From: Gigaspora rosea | Lineage: Eukaryota; Glomeromycota; Glomeromycetes; Diversisporales; Gigasporaceae | Length of the DNA stretch: 64,000 bases | Direction: 5' to 3' | Assembly: GCA_003550325.1 (NCBI GenBank) | Contig: QKWP01000779.1 | Span: forward strand, 111,775-175,774 | Part shown: positions 22,834-34,693 of the stretch, in pieces | How the letters are laid out: the number at the start of each line of letters is the position of its first letter | Position numbering within the stretch: the first letter of the stretch is position 1 | Made by a program: the position numbers and the translations under genes | Notes under the pieces: generated by a model | The model's input: the letters and a program-made list of their open reading frames with translations, nothing else | Database searches by the model: none | What the model was told of the DNA's origin: nothing

Positions 22834-25395
22834 ATGGTGAACGAACATGGCAGTATTCTTTCAGGGAATAATCCCATAACTGTTAATGTAACTGACCCTT
22901 TAGCACTTACTATGGTACAGATCGTTGTCATAATAGTTTTTACTCGCATCGTTCATTTCGGTCTTAAACGCCTCCGTCAACCACGAGTTATATCTGAAGT
23001 GATAGGTGGAATTATCCTTGGTCCTTCTGTATTGGGTCATATTCCAGGATATATGAATATCATGTTTGCAAAAGAATCCCTTACTTACCTTAACCTTTTG
23101 GCCCATCTAGGGCTAGTCCTATTTTTGTTCATAGTTGGTTTAGAATTAAATCCAAAGACATTAAAAAAGAATTTAAAATCTGTTATTTTCATTTCTACAA
23201 GCGGTATCATATTACCTTTCGTCATGGGTGTAGGCGTCGCATATGGCTTATATGATGCAATGGATAATCATGTAGTAGTTGATGACTCGGGTGTTTCTCA
23301 TAACGTGCCATTTATGAGTTTTGTATTATTTATTTGTATTGCCGTATCAATTACGGCGGTCCCGGTTCTTGCACGTATTTTAGCAGAATTAAAACTTATG
23401 AAAACACCTGTGGGTAATTGCGCTCTAAACTCTGCCGTTTGTGACGATATTACCGCATGGGTTCTAATTGCCTTAGTTATCGCGAAAATCAATGCTACGA
23501 ACTATCTTACGGCTCTTTATTCTTTCTTACTCTGCGCTTTCTGGACTCTAATTGTCATATTTATTATTCGTCCGATTTTACTAAAGTTCGTTGTTGACAC
23601 AGATTCAAATTGTTCATCTCCATCAACATTAATGGTTGCAATTATTTTATTGGCAGTCTTAATATCTTCATTTATTACAAACATCATTGGAGTTCATTAC
23701 ATTTTTGGAGGATTCATTATTGGTTTAATACTTCCTCATAAAGGAGGTTTCGCAGTAGGAATTACTGAAAAAATTGAAGATCTAATTAATATTCTATTCA
23801 TACCCATATATTTTACGTTATCCGGATTAAAAACTGACATTAGCAACTTGGATGCTACAGGATGGGGTTGGGCGATTGTGGTAGTCATCGTTACTATGTT
23901 TGGAAAAATAATTGGATGTACTGTTGCTGCTAAAGCGACAGGATTGACTTTTAGGGAATCTTTAACAGTTGGAGTTTTTATGAATTCTAAAGGCCTTATA
24001 GAATTGATTATTCTCAATATTGGTTATGATGCAAAAATTATAAATTCTAAAGTTTTCTCAATTATGATCATCATGGTTCCGGTAGCAACGTTTTTCACGA
24101 CTCCGCTTGCCTCCTATTTGTATTCTATTCAGGACCAAAAGAAAACGGAGTTTAAACATGATAATAAGGATCTTAAATCAAAATTATTGGTTGTATTAAA
24201 CAAGGTTGAAAATTTCCCAGCTATGATAACTTTTTTGCAACTTTTACAACATAATACTTTACTAGCTTCTGATGATCAATCTGATTTAAGCACAACTAAA
24301 GACATTATACCTATGAAGATTCATGTTTTACGTCTTATTGAACTTACGCATCGTATGTCAGCGTTAATGAAGTTTAATGAAATTTCGGAAACTATCTTAC
24401 ATGATCCAATCATGAAAATGTTCTCTGTACTTAGTCAAATTTGTTCGATGGAGGTTGATACAAAGTTAGCTGTTGCTGATCCAAAGAACTTTTGTAAAGA
24501 AATTTCTGAAAAGGTACGGGATAATGACATTAATTTGGTAATAATTCCATGGGATGGTGCTGGTGAGATGGTAGATATGCTAATTGACAATGAAGATAAT
24601 GTATTGTGTGAGAAAAGACATACAAATCCACAGATCGCAAATTTTATTCAGAATGTTTTTAATGATGCAACTAATTATGCAAGCGTGGGTGTGTTTGTAG
24701 ACCGCGGTATTGGTAGCATTAACGAAATACATACACTTTCTAACCCTACGGATTATCTTAATGTTTTTGTGCCTTTCTTTGGTGGTGCTGATGACCGTGA
24801 GGCGCTCACTTTCGCCTTTAGATTGCTCGAATATCCAAATGTAAATATAACAGTTATTAGAATAGTAAAATTAGAACAACCTTCTGATAATGATATCACT
24901 TTAAAACCTGATGCTCAATCCGTGATTCTAAGTATTAACGATGAGAAAGATTGCCCTTCGATTGTTTCGGCTACTACTATTAGTGAAGATGCTGCACATA
25001 GGGATAATGAAGAGGACGAAATATTTTTGGAAAAATACTTAAAATCAAAATCTGGATATCCTGCGAGATATGCATGTATAAGTTATCAAGAAACATCATC
25101 TTGTACACCAATACAAACTGCTGTTGAACGTGCTAAAAAGGTGGTCAGTAGAAAAGATTTAGTTGTTGTAGGACGTAATCGTCATTCACAAGGGAGTAAA
25201 CATCATCATAACTATGAATTTAAAGAATTAATTAAAAATTTAAGAGGTTATAGCAACGATACACATAAATCTTTAGGCTACGTTACTGAAGCATTTTTAG
25301 TTGGAGGTGTTATGGCAAGTCTTTTAGTGTTGCAGTCAAAGCAAGTTAAAATTCGTAAAAATGAATTGATTAAATTAAATAGTAGATATAGTTAG
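22834..25395 (+). CDS. KHA1: K+/H+ antiporter of the CPA2 family (Kha1-like)
   Basis: An intact 853-residue frame without introns. Residues about 25-430 form the Na+/H+ exchanger membrane domain with 11-12 hydrophobic segments. Family landmarks are visible: SEVIGGIILGPSVLG (54-68), GLVLFLFIVGLELNP (93-107), SITAVPVLARILAEL (172-186), CDDITAW with the Asp pair at 204-205 that lies at the ion site in CPA2 carriers, and FMNSKGLIELIILNIG (382-397). Residues about 430-853 form a hydrophilic cytosolic domain, as in yeast Kha1. Fungal Kha1 proteins start with a similar SGNNP segment, supporting the ATG at 22834. The known role of the family is exchange of potassium for protons at Golgi or other internal membranes, affecting pH and cation balance. 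An acceptor-like CACTCGCAG just before the ATG suggests a 5' UTR intron. The gene name is assigned by family resemblance. Confidence 0.95.
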   Translation: MVNEHGSILSGNNPITVNVTDPLALTMVQIVVIIVFTRIVHFGLKRLRQPRVISEVIGGIILGPSVLGHIPGYMNIMFAKESLTYLNLLAHLGLVLFLFIVGLELNPKTLKKNLKSVIFISTSGIILPFVMGVGVAYGLYDAMDNHVVVDDSGVSHNVPFMSFVLFICIAVSITAVPVLARILAELKLMKTPVGNCALNSAVCDDITAWVLIALVIAKINATNYLTALYSFLLCAFWTLIVIFIIRPILLKFVVDTDSNCSSPSTLMVAIILLAVLISSFITNIIGVHYIFGGFIIGLILPHKGGFAVGITEKIEDLINILFIPIYFTLSGLKTDISNLDATGWGWAIVVVIVTMFGKIIGCTVAAKATGLTFRESLTVGVFMNSKGLIELIILNIGYDAKIINSKVFSIMIIMVPVATFFTTPLASYLYSIQDQKKTEFKHDNKDLKSKLLVVLNKVENFPAMITFLQLLQHNTLLASDDQSDLSTTKDIIPMKIHVLRLIELTHRMSALMKFNEISETILHDPIMKMFSVLSQICSMEVDTKLAVADPKNFCKEISEKVRDNDINLVIIPWDGAGEMVDMLIDNEDNVLCEKRHTNPQIANFIQNVFNDATNYASVGVFVDRGIGSINEIHTLSNPTDYLNVFVPFFGGADDREALTFAFRLLEYPNVNITVIRIVKLEQPSDNDITLKPDAQSVILSINDEKDCPSIVSATTISEDAAHRDNEEDEIFLEKYLKSKSGYPARYACISYQETSSCTPIQTAVERAKKVVSRKDLVVVGRNRHSQGSKHHHNYEFKELIKNLRGYSNDTHKSLGYVTEAFLVGGVMASLLVLQSKQVKIRKNELIKLNSRYS

Positions 25396-26382
25396 ATAGT
25401 TTTTTTTTTTAGAGCTCGGTCGAGATAGAGATGGTAAAAAACGGGTTAAAAAGTTTTTTAAACCTTTTTTATTGTTTTTAGAACATCGACGCCGATGCTA
25501 AATTTTATTGAAAACGAAAAAATATTGCATCTGATTGGTTAATTTTAACCGTCAGCCGAGGAAATTTTTTTAAAAAGACATTCAAATTTAAGATATTACA
25601 TAAGAAATATATTTAATCGCTTGATTTTTATCAAAGTTATTGCATTTTTAATATATAATTTCCCTATCGCCCAAATACAACATTTCATTCTACATTAGTT
25701 TTAAGTTTATTAGTATTGAAAGTTCAGATATTACCACTATGTAAACCTTATAAGTTTTTGCAAATTAATTAAAGGAATACAATTCATCAATAATTTATCC
25801 TTATCATGTCAATTATCATTTTATCGTCATCATCAAACTAACTATCATCTTTAATTTCTTCTAACCCTTAAATTTTGGTTTCTTCACAATAATTGCATTT
25901 TGACGAGGTGTTTTTCGATCATGTTTATCAGGTTCTACAACTTTTATAAAGTTTAAACAGATTTCTTTTCAAAGGATCTGAGACATTGCTTCGAAAATTT
26001 TGTATTCGTTTTTTTTTTTTCTTTTTTTTTTGACTGTTAATAATCGCAATAAATATAATACAATATAAATTACGGGCAGTGGTCTTTTACGATTTTTAAC
26101 AGCTGCCCACTTTGTTTAATGCGTTGGGGTGAGGAATCGTCAGGCGCAAAATTTTTATTTTTGTAAAGAAAATTCAACGTAAATAAAGTTCATAAAAGTA
26201 AAAATTTAGGTTAAAGAAATAAATAATTTGTTTCTATATGTAAAATTTCATTCCTGTCATTTCAATTAGTGCCCTAAGACAGATTTAAACACTCGTTTTC
26301 TTGTATTTCCTCTTTTTTCGGAGGTTTTTTTTGTGTTTTTCTAAGCTTTGCTCACATGAACAGGGGAGACCGTCCCAAATAT
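25396..26382. other. 3' flank and intergenic sequence
   Basis: T tracts lie at 26009-26031. Nothing coding is recognised. A weak hairpin (GGGCAGTGG and AGCTGCCCAC) is present near 26075-26110. Confidence 0.45.
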
Positions 26383-26586
26383 GGGGGTCGTCTAAAGCGG
26401 AGCAGAATCACGTGACATAGGTAGTCTAAACCTACCTTGGTGGATTAATTAAAAATGTCGGGAAGGCAATTTTGCTTATATATAACTACCTAAAACCTAC
26501 CTGAATTTATATATGATGACCCTAACCCTAAAGTTAATTCCCTAAAATATATATTATAAGAATCTTGCTCGCTTTAGACGTCCCCC
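26383..26586. mobile_element. 204 bp MITE, GGGGGTCGTCTAAAGC family
   Basis: The left end GGGGGTCGTCTAAAGCGGAG is complemented by TCGCTTTAGACGTCCCCC. AAATAT flanks it on both sides. The interior shares AGTCTAAACCTACCTTGGTG and ATGTCGGGAAGG with the copies at 9231 and 48322. It contains CCCTAACCCTAAAG. Confidence 0.88.
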
Positions 26587-27039
26587 AAATATGGAAAATG
26601 GTTACAGATGATTGAACATGCTAGTCACCAATCAAAATTGTTAATTTTATAAAAAAATTAAGCAACGAAACAAACAAAATCAAAGAAATCTAATTAAAAT
26701 TTATATTTAAAATTCAAAATAAATATCACTGATTATTGTATAGTTGCTTATGATATGAATGTCCAATTTTTTTCCATATTGTATTTCTGAAATCAAATCG
26801 GACTTTCAATCGTCAGACAACTATACAATAATACCGTTATTAGCATCATAGCACGTCCTTATGTCCGTGCTATAATTAATTATAAGAGAAAGTTGCACAC
26901 AGGTATTAGAACATGACTTTATAATAAAAAATAATGTACTTTGGCAAAATAAAAGTAGTCGCTATAGTAAACAACTTATATTTGTATAATTTTTTGAGAT
27001 GGGACCGATTGTTCAAAAAAGTAAAAATTTTAGTATAGA

Positions 27040-28540
27040 CATAAAGTCTTGTATTGTTGTTTTGTTATAAACCAGTTTCTTCTCTTTTTAGATTATTATG
27101 ATTTAAAAATAACAAAAAAACTGCGTATTAAGCTCCATTGTATATATAATAGTCATTGTAAATAATATTTTTAAAAATACTGCATATTAGATTCAATTTT
27201 GTATGTAATTGTTATAGTAGGGTTCCTACAAACCCGGATCAAATCAAACTTTAGGTCAGATTTGGGTTTGATTTGATTTGAAATCAAACTCAAACCCAAA
27301 CTATGATTAAAAAAATTATTTGAGTTTGATTTGAAGCAAACTTTTTAGTTAAATTTGAGTTTGGTTTGAATTTGAGTTTGAAGTTTGCAAACTAGTTTGA
27401 GTTTGATTAACATAAATATATTTTTATAATTTAAAGATTTTTCTTACTAAGTTAATGGTACTTATCGACTAATTGAAAGTTGTAGAGCTTGTCAAGACGC
27501 ATCCAATGGTGGTTAGATCACCCAAACCGGCCTAGTGGATGGCGAGATATCGTCGAAAAACGATTGGCCGACTATATAAAAATCCGTGACGGAGATTACA
27601 TAGGCGAAATGTGGCGTGCTTCCATCTAAAACTTTTTTTCTTACTAAGCTAACGATACATGCCCACTAATTAAAAGTTGTAGAGCTCGTCGAGATGCATC
27701 TAACGGTGGTTAGATCATCCAAATCGGCCCAGTGGATGGCGAGATATCGTCGAAAAACGATTGGCCGACTATATAAAATCTCTATGTAAACAAAACATTG
27801 TTTACATAAGAGATTTTATATAGTCGGCCAATCGTTTTTCGACGATATCTCGCCAACAACTGGGCTGATTTGGATGATCTAACCACCGTTAGATGCGTCT
27901 CGACGAGCTCTACAACTTTCAATTAGTGGGCATGTATCGTTAGCTTAGTAAGAAAAAAAGTTTTAGATGGAAGCACGCCACATTTCGCCTATGTAATCTC
28001 CGTCACGTAGTCGGCCAATCGTTTTTCGACGATATCTCGCCATCCACTAGGCCGGTTTGGGTGATCTAACCACCATTGGATGCGTCTTGACAAGCTCTAT
28101 AACTTTCAATTAGTCGATAAGTACCATTAACTTAGTAAGAAAAATTTTTAGAATATAAAAATATATTTATGTTATTCAAACTCAAACTAGTTTGCAAACT
28201 TCAAATCAAACTCAAATCAAACTTAGTATAGTATTTGGGTTTGGTTTGAATTTGATTATTTTTTATTTGAATTTGGGTTTGATCTCAAACTTTATAAAAT
28301 TTATAGTTTGAGTTTGGTTTGATTTGGGGTTTGATCAAACTCAAATCAAACCCGGATCAAACTTTGGAACCCTATGTTATAGTACAGTAAAAATTTTATT
28401 TATGATTTTATCTAGGACTATAAGATGGACCAGTCTTGTATTGTTTGTTTGTAAAACAATTCATTCTCTTTTTAGATTGATATGTTTTAAAAAATGCATA
28501 TTAGCCTCTTTAGCGATTATTATTATTGTCTGACGTGTAG
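27040..28540 (+). repeat. Diverged direct repeats flanking the foldback element
   Basis: TCTTGTATTGTT and TTCTCTTTTTAGATT occur in the same order and spacing at 27047-27095 and 28433-28480. A TGCATATTAG-like word recurs three times (27121, 27181 and 28494). The foldback element inserted into an older tandem duplication. Confidence 0.55.
27218..28374. mobile_element. 1157 bp hAT-type foldback element
   Basis: The ends TAGGGTTCC and GGAACCCTA are flanked by an exact 8 bp duplication, TGTTATAG (27210-27217 and 28375-28382). The arms are complementary along almost the full length, with the centre near 27795. Outer arms are rich in GTTTGATTTGA words. The inner arms hold a roughly 170 bp module (TTTCTTACTAAG to CGATTGGCCGACTATAT) present twice per arm in related form. 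There is no coding capacity. Confidence 0.93.
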
Positions 28541-28861
28541 CAAGGACTTTATAGTGCAGCGTTGGACATGTATTCAAGTCATGTGTACACTTGTTAGTTA
28601 GCTATAGAAGTCGACATGGATCAACCCGATGTTTAGTCTTTGTGTTGTTACAAAGGCTGCATGATAATGATTATTCAGATTTAAAATGCATATTTTTTGT
28701 TGAACTCAGGTAATAAGAACAGCATATGTAGATCACATGATGTAAATCACCTGATGACGATCCAGATCATGGTACCCAAATTCGTCCAATCAGATTGTTT
28801 AAATGTGACAGACAGACATTAAAACTTTAGTAATATAGATTAGTATAGTATTAGTTTACAC

Positions 28862-28966
28862 TATCGTAAATATTTTTCTAATCATATACTAGCTATAACA
28901 TTTGATTGGCTGATTCTCAGCCAATCAAATTTTACATCTAGCATGTAATCAAAAAAATATTCACGA
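28862..28966. repeat. Hairpin palindrome, about 48 bp arms
   Basis: The left arm reads ATCGTAAATATTTTTCTAAT through TTTGATTGGCTGA and the right arm is its near complement, TCAGCCAATCAAA through AAAAATATTCACGAT, with a loop of a few bases. Confidence 0.82.
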
Positions 28967-29620
28967 TATTGAAAATCACCCATACAATAACTATATATTA
29001 TTTAAAATTTTAATAATCTCTACATTCGATTCTACAGTATATCTAATAAACTTGAAAGTTTCATAGTACAGTACCATATACTCTTATTCTATTGGAGACC
29101 TTTAAATTTTGTTCTACACATTGTATTACATATTGTGCCTACATAAATCTATAACAACATTCTAAAAACTCTTATAACAAAAACAAAAAATAAAGAAATT
29201 AATATCTGTTACTTATATGTTCTAACTTTTTTAAGAAAAATTCTATATAGCATATAAAAAAAGATCTTACAATCTAAACTTACACTTCTCTAAATTGTCA
29301 TTTTTAAGCTTTTTAACCTTTTTGTGCAACAAGCAAGATTTGGTCAACGTAGTGGTGGTTAATTACTTATAACTTCTGCATATAAAGTATAACATGAAGG
29401 TCGAGGGATTCAGAGGAATTTAACTGATATTCTTATAATACAGCACAAAATTTCAAGTTTTACTTAATATACTTTGTGGGTTCACAAAAGAGATAATCTA
29501 CCTGAGCTTTCAAAAAAAGTATTGTAAAACATATAAGAAAAATTTTAAATCAATTGTGTAATGATCTACAAAATCAGGGCACTTGAAATGGTCTCCTCTG
29601 TTACTCACATATTGGGCTAA
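28967..29620. other. AT-rich intergenic sequence
   Basis: No gene or clear repeat structure recognised. Confidence 0.45.
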
Positions 29621-29624
29621 TCCC

Positions 29625-29965
29625 ACTATGGTCTAGACACTTTTGCAGTAATGTAACATGGCACATAAGAATTAACCAATCAAATAACATAAATTTTGAT
29701 CATTATGAATTAGTCTAAAATCAAACCAAAACACATGTACAAGAAAAAAAAGAGAAAAAAGCAAAAATACTCAAAAACTAGTATTTAAATTAGCCATAAA
29801 AACCATATAAAAATGTTCAAATTATGATTTTACATATAGATAGTAGTCTTTTAAAGCTTATACATAAACTATAACCTTAATAATAAAGCCAAAAACTTAA
29901 TCTGAATACTTATACTACATGATGGTCATGTTATTGCAAAAGTGTCTAAACTTCTGGTAGGGCCT
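29625..29965. mobile_element. MITE with TAGACACTTTTGCA ends
   Basis: GTCTAGACACTTTTGCAGTA with nearby AACATG at the left is complemented by CATGTTATTGCAAAAGTGTC at the right. The outermost bases (CCCACTATGG and TTCTGGTAGGG) are only partly matched. Confidence 0.65.
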
Positions 29966-30162
29966 GTCAGACTAATTAGAGATAATTATGCTAATTTCTT
30001 GTTTTGATCCAAATCATCAAATTATAACTAAGGTTTATTAAAAAAATTTTACATAAAAATTTATTACAAAGCAAATTTTTACAAAAATGGCCTTGTTAAC
30101 TAATCTTGCATTTATAATTATTAAGTATATAGAAAATTACAAACTTTATATATTTAATTACT

Positions 30163-30692
30163 GTATTCCTCCAAAATAAGCACCCTTTTTTTACCATGAA
30201 AGTGCTTATTTTTGGGCATAATCTCAACTACAGTCAACCCTCCATAAATGCAACCTCCATAAATACAATACCTCTCTAAATGCACGTTTTTTTCTATTCC
30301 GTAAAATGTCATTAATGCTAAATGCACGTTCTATATTCTGTATATGCACGTTCTCTTAAATAACATTTTATATCACACTAACCTCCCTAAATGTACGTGG
30401 CCAATCAAATTTTAGTATTTAAGATAGGTTATACAGTTTTGGTAGAAGTTACACAAACTTGGTGATCTAATTTTTAAAGCTGCAATTTAATTGACTCTCT
30501 CTAAATGCAAACCTCCCTAAATGCACGTTGTAGGCTTGTCCCTACGAGTTGCATTTATGGAGGGTTGACTGTAATAATTTGATTAATTTGATATTTAGCT
30601 GCTTATTTCTATTATATAAGGAATGCTTATTTTTGAGTATATATATGAATTGTAGAGGTACTTACTTTGGGGTACTTATTTTTAGTGAAATA
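30163..30692. mobile_element. MITE with TACTGTATTCC / AAATAAGCAC ends, host of a nested element
   Basis: TACTGTATTCCTCCAAAATA and AAGCACCC at the left correspond to the complement of GGGGTACTTATTTTTAGTGA and AATATAGTA at the right. The element at 30231-30571 lies inside. A relative with the same ends occurs at 33911. Confidence 0.65.
30231..30571. mobile_element. 341 bp pogo/Tigger-like MITE
   Basis: The ends CAGTCAACCCTCCATAAATG and CATTTATGGAGGGTTGACTG are perfect inverted repeats flanked by TA. The CAGTCAACC terminus is typical of pogo-group elements. The interior repeats CCTCCCTAAATGCACG, a word shared in spirit with the element at 59594. Confidence 0.9.
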
Positions 30693-30699
30693 TAGTATA

Positions 30700-31500
30700 A
30701 GCCAAAAGTAGGTTAAAAAGACCTTTTTTTGAAAATTAGCTTCTAAATTTATTTTAATAGTTATTAACCCATCAAACAATGCTCAATCTATTCTAAAATA
30801 ATTATGGTATTATTTCTCTAAAATTAGTTCTCCACTAGCTCATTTTTCTGATACTATATCCCAACAGAATTTTTCATCTACAGCATTTTTTGTTAACAGA
30901 ATCTTTTCTTAACATATTATGTTTTCAATATTCCTTTTCTTTGATAACACATTTTCAACAAGACATTTATCTAATATAACAATTTTTTAAATTGACTTTT
31001 CTCTAACACTAAGCTTTATTGAATGCACTTTTTTTTGACAAGAGCAATAAACTCAGTGATTGTCACATCACATGAAATTATACAACTATGTCATTTGTTT
31101 ACTAGCACTAACAACTCAGCCTAAATCATACTATTATCTAACTCTAATCTAACCCTAACCCTAAATCTAACTCTAATCTAACCCTAACCCTAATTTAGGC
31201 CAAGTATTTAATTATTTAATATAATAATCACGAATATATCACTATTATTGAAACTACCCAATAATTATTTTTAAACAAAATTTCTAATCGGAAAAAAATT
31301 TTGTTAGAAAAAGATATCAGAAATATGTCATGTCAGAAAAATATTCTTTCTGCAATATATCATATTAGTAAAATGTCTTTTTAAAAAATATGTCCTGTCA
31401 AGAAAAAAGGATATCAGAAAACTTGGTATATCAATAAAAGATTCTGTCAGCAAAAATGTTGTAAGTGAAATATTCTGTCAGTGATATACTGTATAATTTA
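30700..31500. other. Intergenic sequence with CCCTAA cluster
   Basis: At 31135-31195, CTAACCCTAACCCTAA is present twice, separated by ATCTAACTCTAATCT variants. Around it lie repeated words of the type TGTCAGAAAAATAT (31325-31480). No gene is seen. Confidence 0.55.
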
Positions 31501-31514
31501 GATCTTCTATCAAT

Positions 31515-32340
31515 TTTACATTGTTTTTTGTTTTTCTTTTATTTTTTTTTGGTTTCATTTTATTTTTTTTTAGTTTTGGTTTGTTTTTTTTATCTTTTAT
31601 TTTTTTTTATTTTTAATTTTTTTTTATTTTATTTCTACTAGCACTTTGCAAGAAATTCAAGCCTTTTTAGCACTTTGCGCAAGCCAACTCAGCTTTTCAA
31701 TACTTTGCAAGAACACACAACTAATTTCTCCAGCAAGCAATTTTTAAATTTCAAGAATGCAAGTTTTCGCAAGTTTTTGCAAGTTTTGCAAGGTTTCGTT
31801 TTATTTATTTTTTCGTTTCATGTTTTTTGTTTTTGTTTTTTTTGTTTTATTTTTATTAATTTTTATTTTATTCTGGCACTTTGTGAAAACCTTCGATGAT
31901 TTCTGAATTGCAAGATTACAAACTCTTACTTCAGGAAAATAGAGATTTAGGGCTTTGTTTATTTTTTTATTTAGTTTGCTTACATTTTTGTTTTTTGTTT
32001 GTTTTTTTTTACTTATTTTAATTTTTATTTTATTTTATTTATCTCTTACTTCTTTCAGATCTTTGCAAGAAAACAACTTGACTTTTCTGGCACTTTGCAA
32101 GAATGCCAATTCTAACATTTCTGGCACTTTGCAAGAAGTCATGAATATGAGCGAATATAATCGAATATAAACGAATATGAGCGAATATAAGCAAATATAA
32201 TAGTTTATTTTTTTCAGGGTTGTTTTTTTCGTTATTTTTTTCAGGTTTGTTTTTGTTTTTTTGTTTGTTTTTTTTTACAGCTCTTTTTAGAATGTTGCGA
32301 ATTTGAACAAATATAAGTGAATATGATAGTTAAACAAAGA
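31515..32340. repeat. T-rich tracts with GCACTTTGCAAGAA motifs and a decamer array
   Basis: TTTTTTATTTT-type tracts alternate with at least six copies of a GCACTTTGCAAGAA-like motif (31641 to 32125). At 32141-32203 a GAATATAAGC-type decamer repeats about six times. Open frames here only translate the tracts. Confidence 0.7.
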
Positions 32341-32705
32341 AGAAAAAAAATAATAGCTAACTACAGTGTAAGAAAAATAAGTGTATAAAGCTAGTATTAT
32401 GTGACGAAGTATGAAAGTAGTTTAAAATATTACTATTTTTTTTATTTTTATTTTTTTTTAGTTTTATTTTTTTTTGTCATTTTTTTTATTTTAGGAAGTA
32501 GTGAATATGATTAAATATTAGTGAATATAAGCAAATATTATAGTTAAAACAAAGAATAAAAGTAATAATAGCTAACTGCAGAGTGGAAAAATAAGTATAT
32601 AGAGCTAGCATTATGCGACGAAATGCGAAAGGGTTCAAAATATTACTATTTTTTCTGTTTTTATTTTTTTATTATTTTTTTCCAGGTTTAGTTTTTTTTT
32701 GTTTT
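32300..32705 (+). repeat. Tandem duplication, about 215-225 bp unit
   Basis: Both copies contain AAAAATAAGT, AGCTAGYATTATGYGACGAA and AAAATATTACTATTTTTT in order, each followed by a T tract. Confidence 0.7.
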
Positions 32706-33905
32706 TATATTTTTTTGTCATTTTTTTCATTTTTTTCATAAAAAATGTATAATAATATATCATAAAATGTATAATATAATAATAATCATAGATAAAAAAA
32801 TATCAAATTTTATATTAAATTGTAAAACCTTGTAAAGATATGCGAAAACATGTGAAAATCTGTAAAATATTTAAAAATGAGTATACAGTATAATAGTTGT
32901 TATTCATGATTTTTAATCTGATATCTATCGATTATTACTGATTATTACCAATTACTATCTTAATCGATAGTCATTGTCATGGGATTTAAATCAATTACTA
33001 TTCAATAATGATAAAAATCGATAATAATCCTCATACAAATTTTGGTGATGTATTTGTATGCTAAAATTTTTAAAGACTTATTTTATAAAATTTTATTAGG
33101 CTTTACTACCTATTTCTAAGCTAAAATAAAGCATGTCATATATTAAATGCTATATTATTCCTATCTTATAAAATTTCTTTTATAATTTTTAAAAAATTAG
33201 TTATCTAATGTGGATTGTAATAGGATCATAATAAGACTTTGATGTTCAAATTTTATACTAAAAAAGAAATCTGCATGTGATACTTATCAAAATCTTCCCA
33301 ATCATCACACACAGGTTTCTATCATAATACAACATTAAAGTTGATCATAGATACTTCATAACAACTTTATAAAATTGGTTTTTGAGGCAATGCCATAGAG
33401 ATATAGCAGCCCAAAGATTGGTCACAAAGCATACTTCACAGCCATCAGCTAAAGTTTTACTTGATGTTTAGGCCATATGAAGTAATTCACACTTTGATTA
33501 TAAAGTGTGCAGTATAACTTTAGTTTATGAAAATTACCATAACCAATTAAAATAGAGGTTTTATTAAAAATATTTTTTTAGAGCTTAATTTTCTTTTAAA
33601 AATTTTAGTATACAAATTTGTATGCTAAAATATATGGTTTAAGGGATATTATTATAGAATGTATTGTATAAATATATATATTATTAATTGGATATTTTTA
33701 GTATTATCTGATAATAAACTTTATTAAATAATTTTTATTGAGAATAAGCAAAATATATATATATCAAAGTAATGAATATATAAACTAAAATAGAATATTT
33801 TTTTAGAAATATTAATTTTAATTGCACTAAATATTACTATTATATTATTTAAATTTATTATATATAGTATTAATTGAGTGTTTTTATACTATATATACAA
33901 GCTAA
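32706..33905. other. AT-rich intergenic sequence
   Basis: Nothing coding is visible. Repeated CGATTATTACTGATTATTAC words lie at 32925-33025. Confidence 0.45.
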
Positions 33906-33910
33906 CTTTA

Positions 33911-34131
33911 ATACTGTATTCTTTTATAAATAAGCACTTCTTCTTTTAAATTTTTAAACTTAAATATTTTGATAATTAACTAATCAATTTAGTAAAACAT
34001 TTTTGTATTTAAATTTTATAAATTTATAAAATTTAAATACAAAAATGTTTTATTAAATTTGATTAGTTAATTGTCAAGATATTTAAGTTTAAAATTTTAA
34101 AAAAAGGAGTGCTTATTCATGATAGAATATA
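33911..34131. mobile_element. Palindromic MITE, TACTGTATTC / AATAAGCACTYC ends
   Basis: The arms mirror along their whole length around 34025 (ATTTTATAAATTTATAAAAT). The end words match the element at 30163. Confidence 0.8.
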
Positions 34132-34416
34132 TTATGTATAATATTTAAGTTATTATAAAAATTGAACTATACATTAAAGATAATATAAATTAGAGTAGTT
34201 GCACAATGTAGTCTCACTAAAATTAGAAATGTAATCTAAAATTAAAATTTTTGTAATAAAATATATTATTTACATTATTTGATTCTTTTTAATAATAAAT
34301 ATAGGTTGTATAAGTATTGTTTATATGCCAAATAGACTTGGTTATACTAGGTGATTTATTTGTTATAAAGAAAAAAATAAATCTGTTACTAGATAATTTG
34401 TATTCAATAACAGTAT

Positions 34417-34494
34417 ATCTGGCTTTGAATTTAATGTACTCACAATTTGAGCCCCTTTGTGGTCCAAATTAGTACATTAAATTCAAAGCCAGAT
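34417..34494. repeat. 78 bp hairpin, TCTGGCTTTGAATTTAATGT arms
   Basis: ATCTGGCTTTGAATTTAATG at the left is exactly complemented at the right, with a roughly 27 base loop containing TTGAGCCCCTTTGTGGTCC. Confidence 0.88.
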
Positions 34495-34693
34495 GTTTTT
34501 TAATTGTTATGTAAAAACAATCACTCTGTGACTCTTTGGAAAACAATTATTGGTTGCTTCATATCTATTAACTACATAATATAATTAATACTGTAATAAA
34601 TTAGTTTTCAAAAAAGTTAAACCTTATTATTATTGTAAACTAAAATATATTGTTAATTTTTTTAAAATAAAAATAGGATTTTGATAAATTTAG

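Noticed and set aside
22900-24017. Minus-strand frames opposite the antiporter
   Set aside because: Antisense shadows of a strongly conserved coding region.
26075-26110. Hairpin with GGGCAGTGG arms
   Set aside because: The arms are under 10 bases and could occur by chance.
31675-32170. Phe/Leu-rich frames of 71-74 codons
   Set aside because: They are translations of T-rich tracts and the TTTGCAAG motif field.
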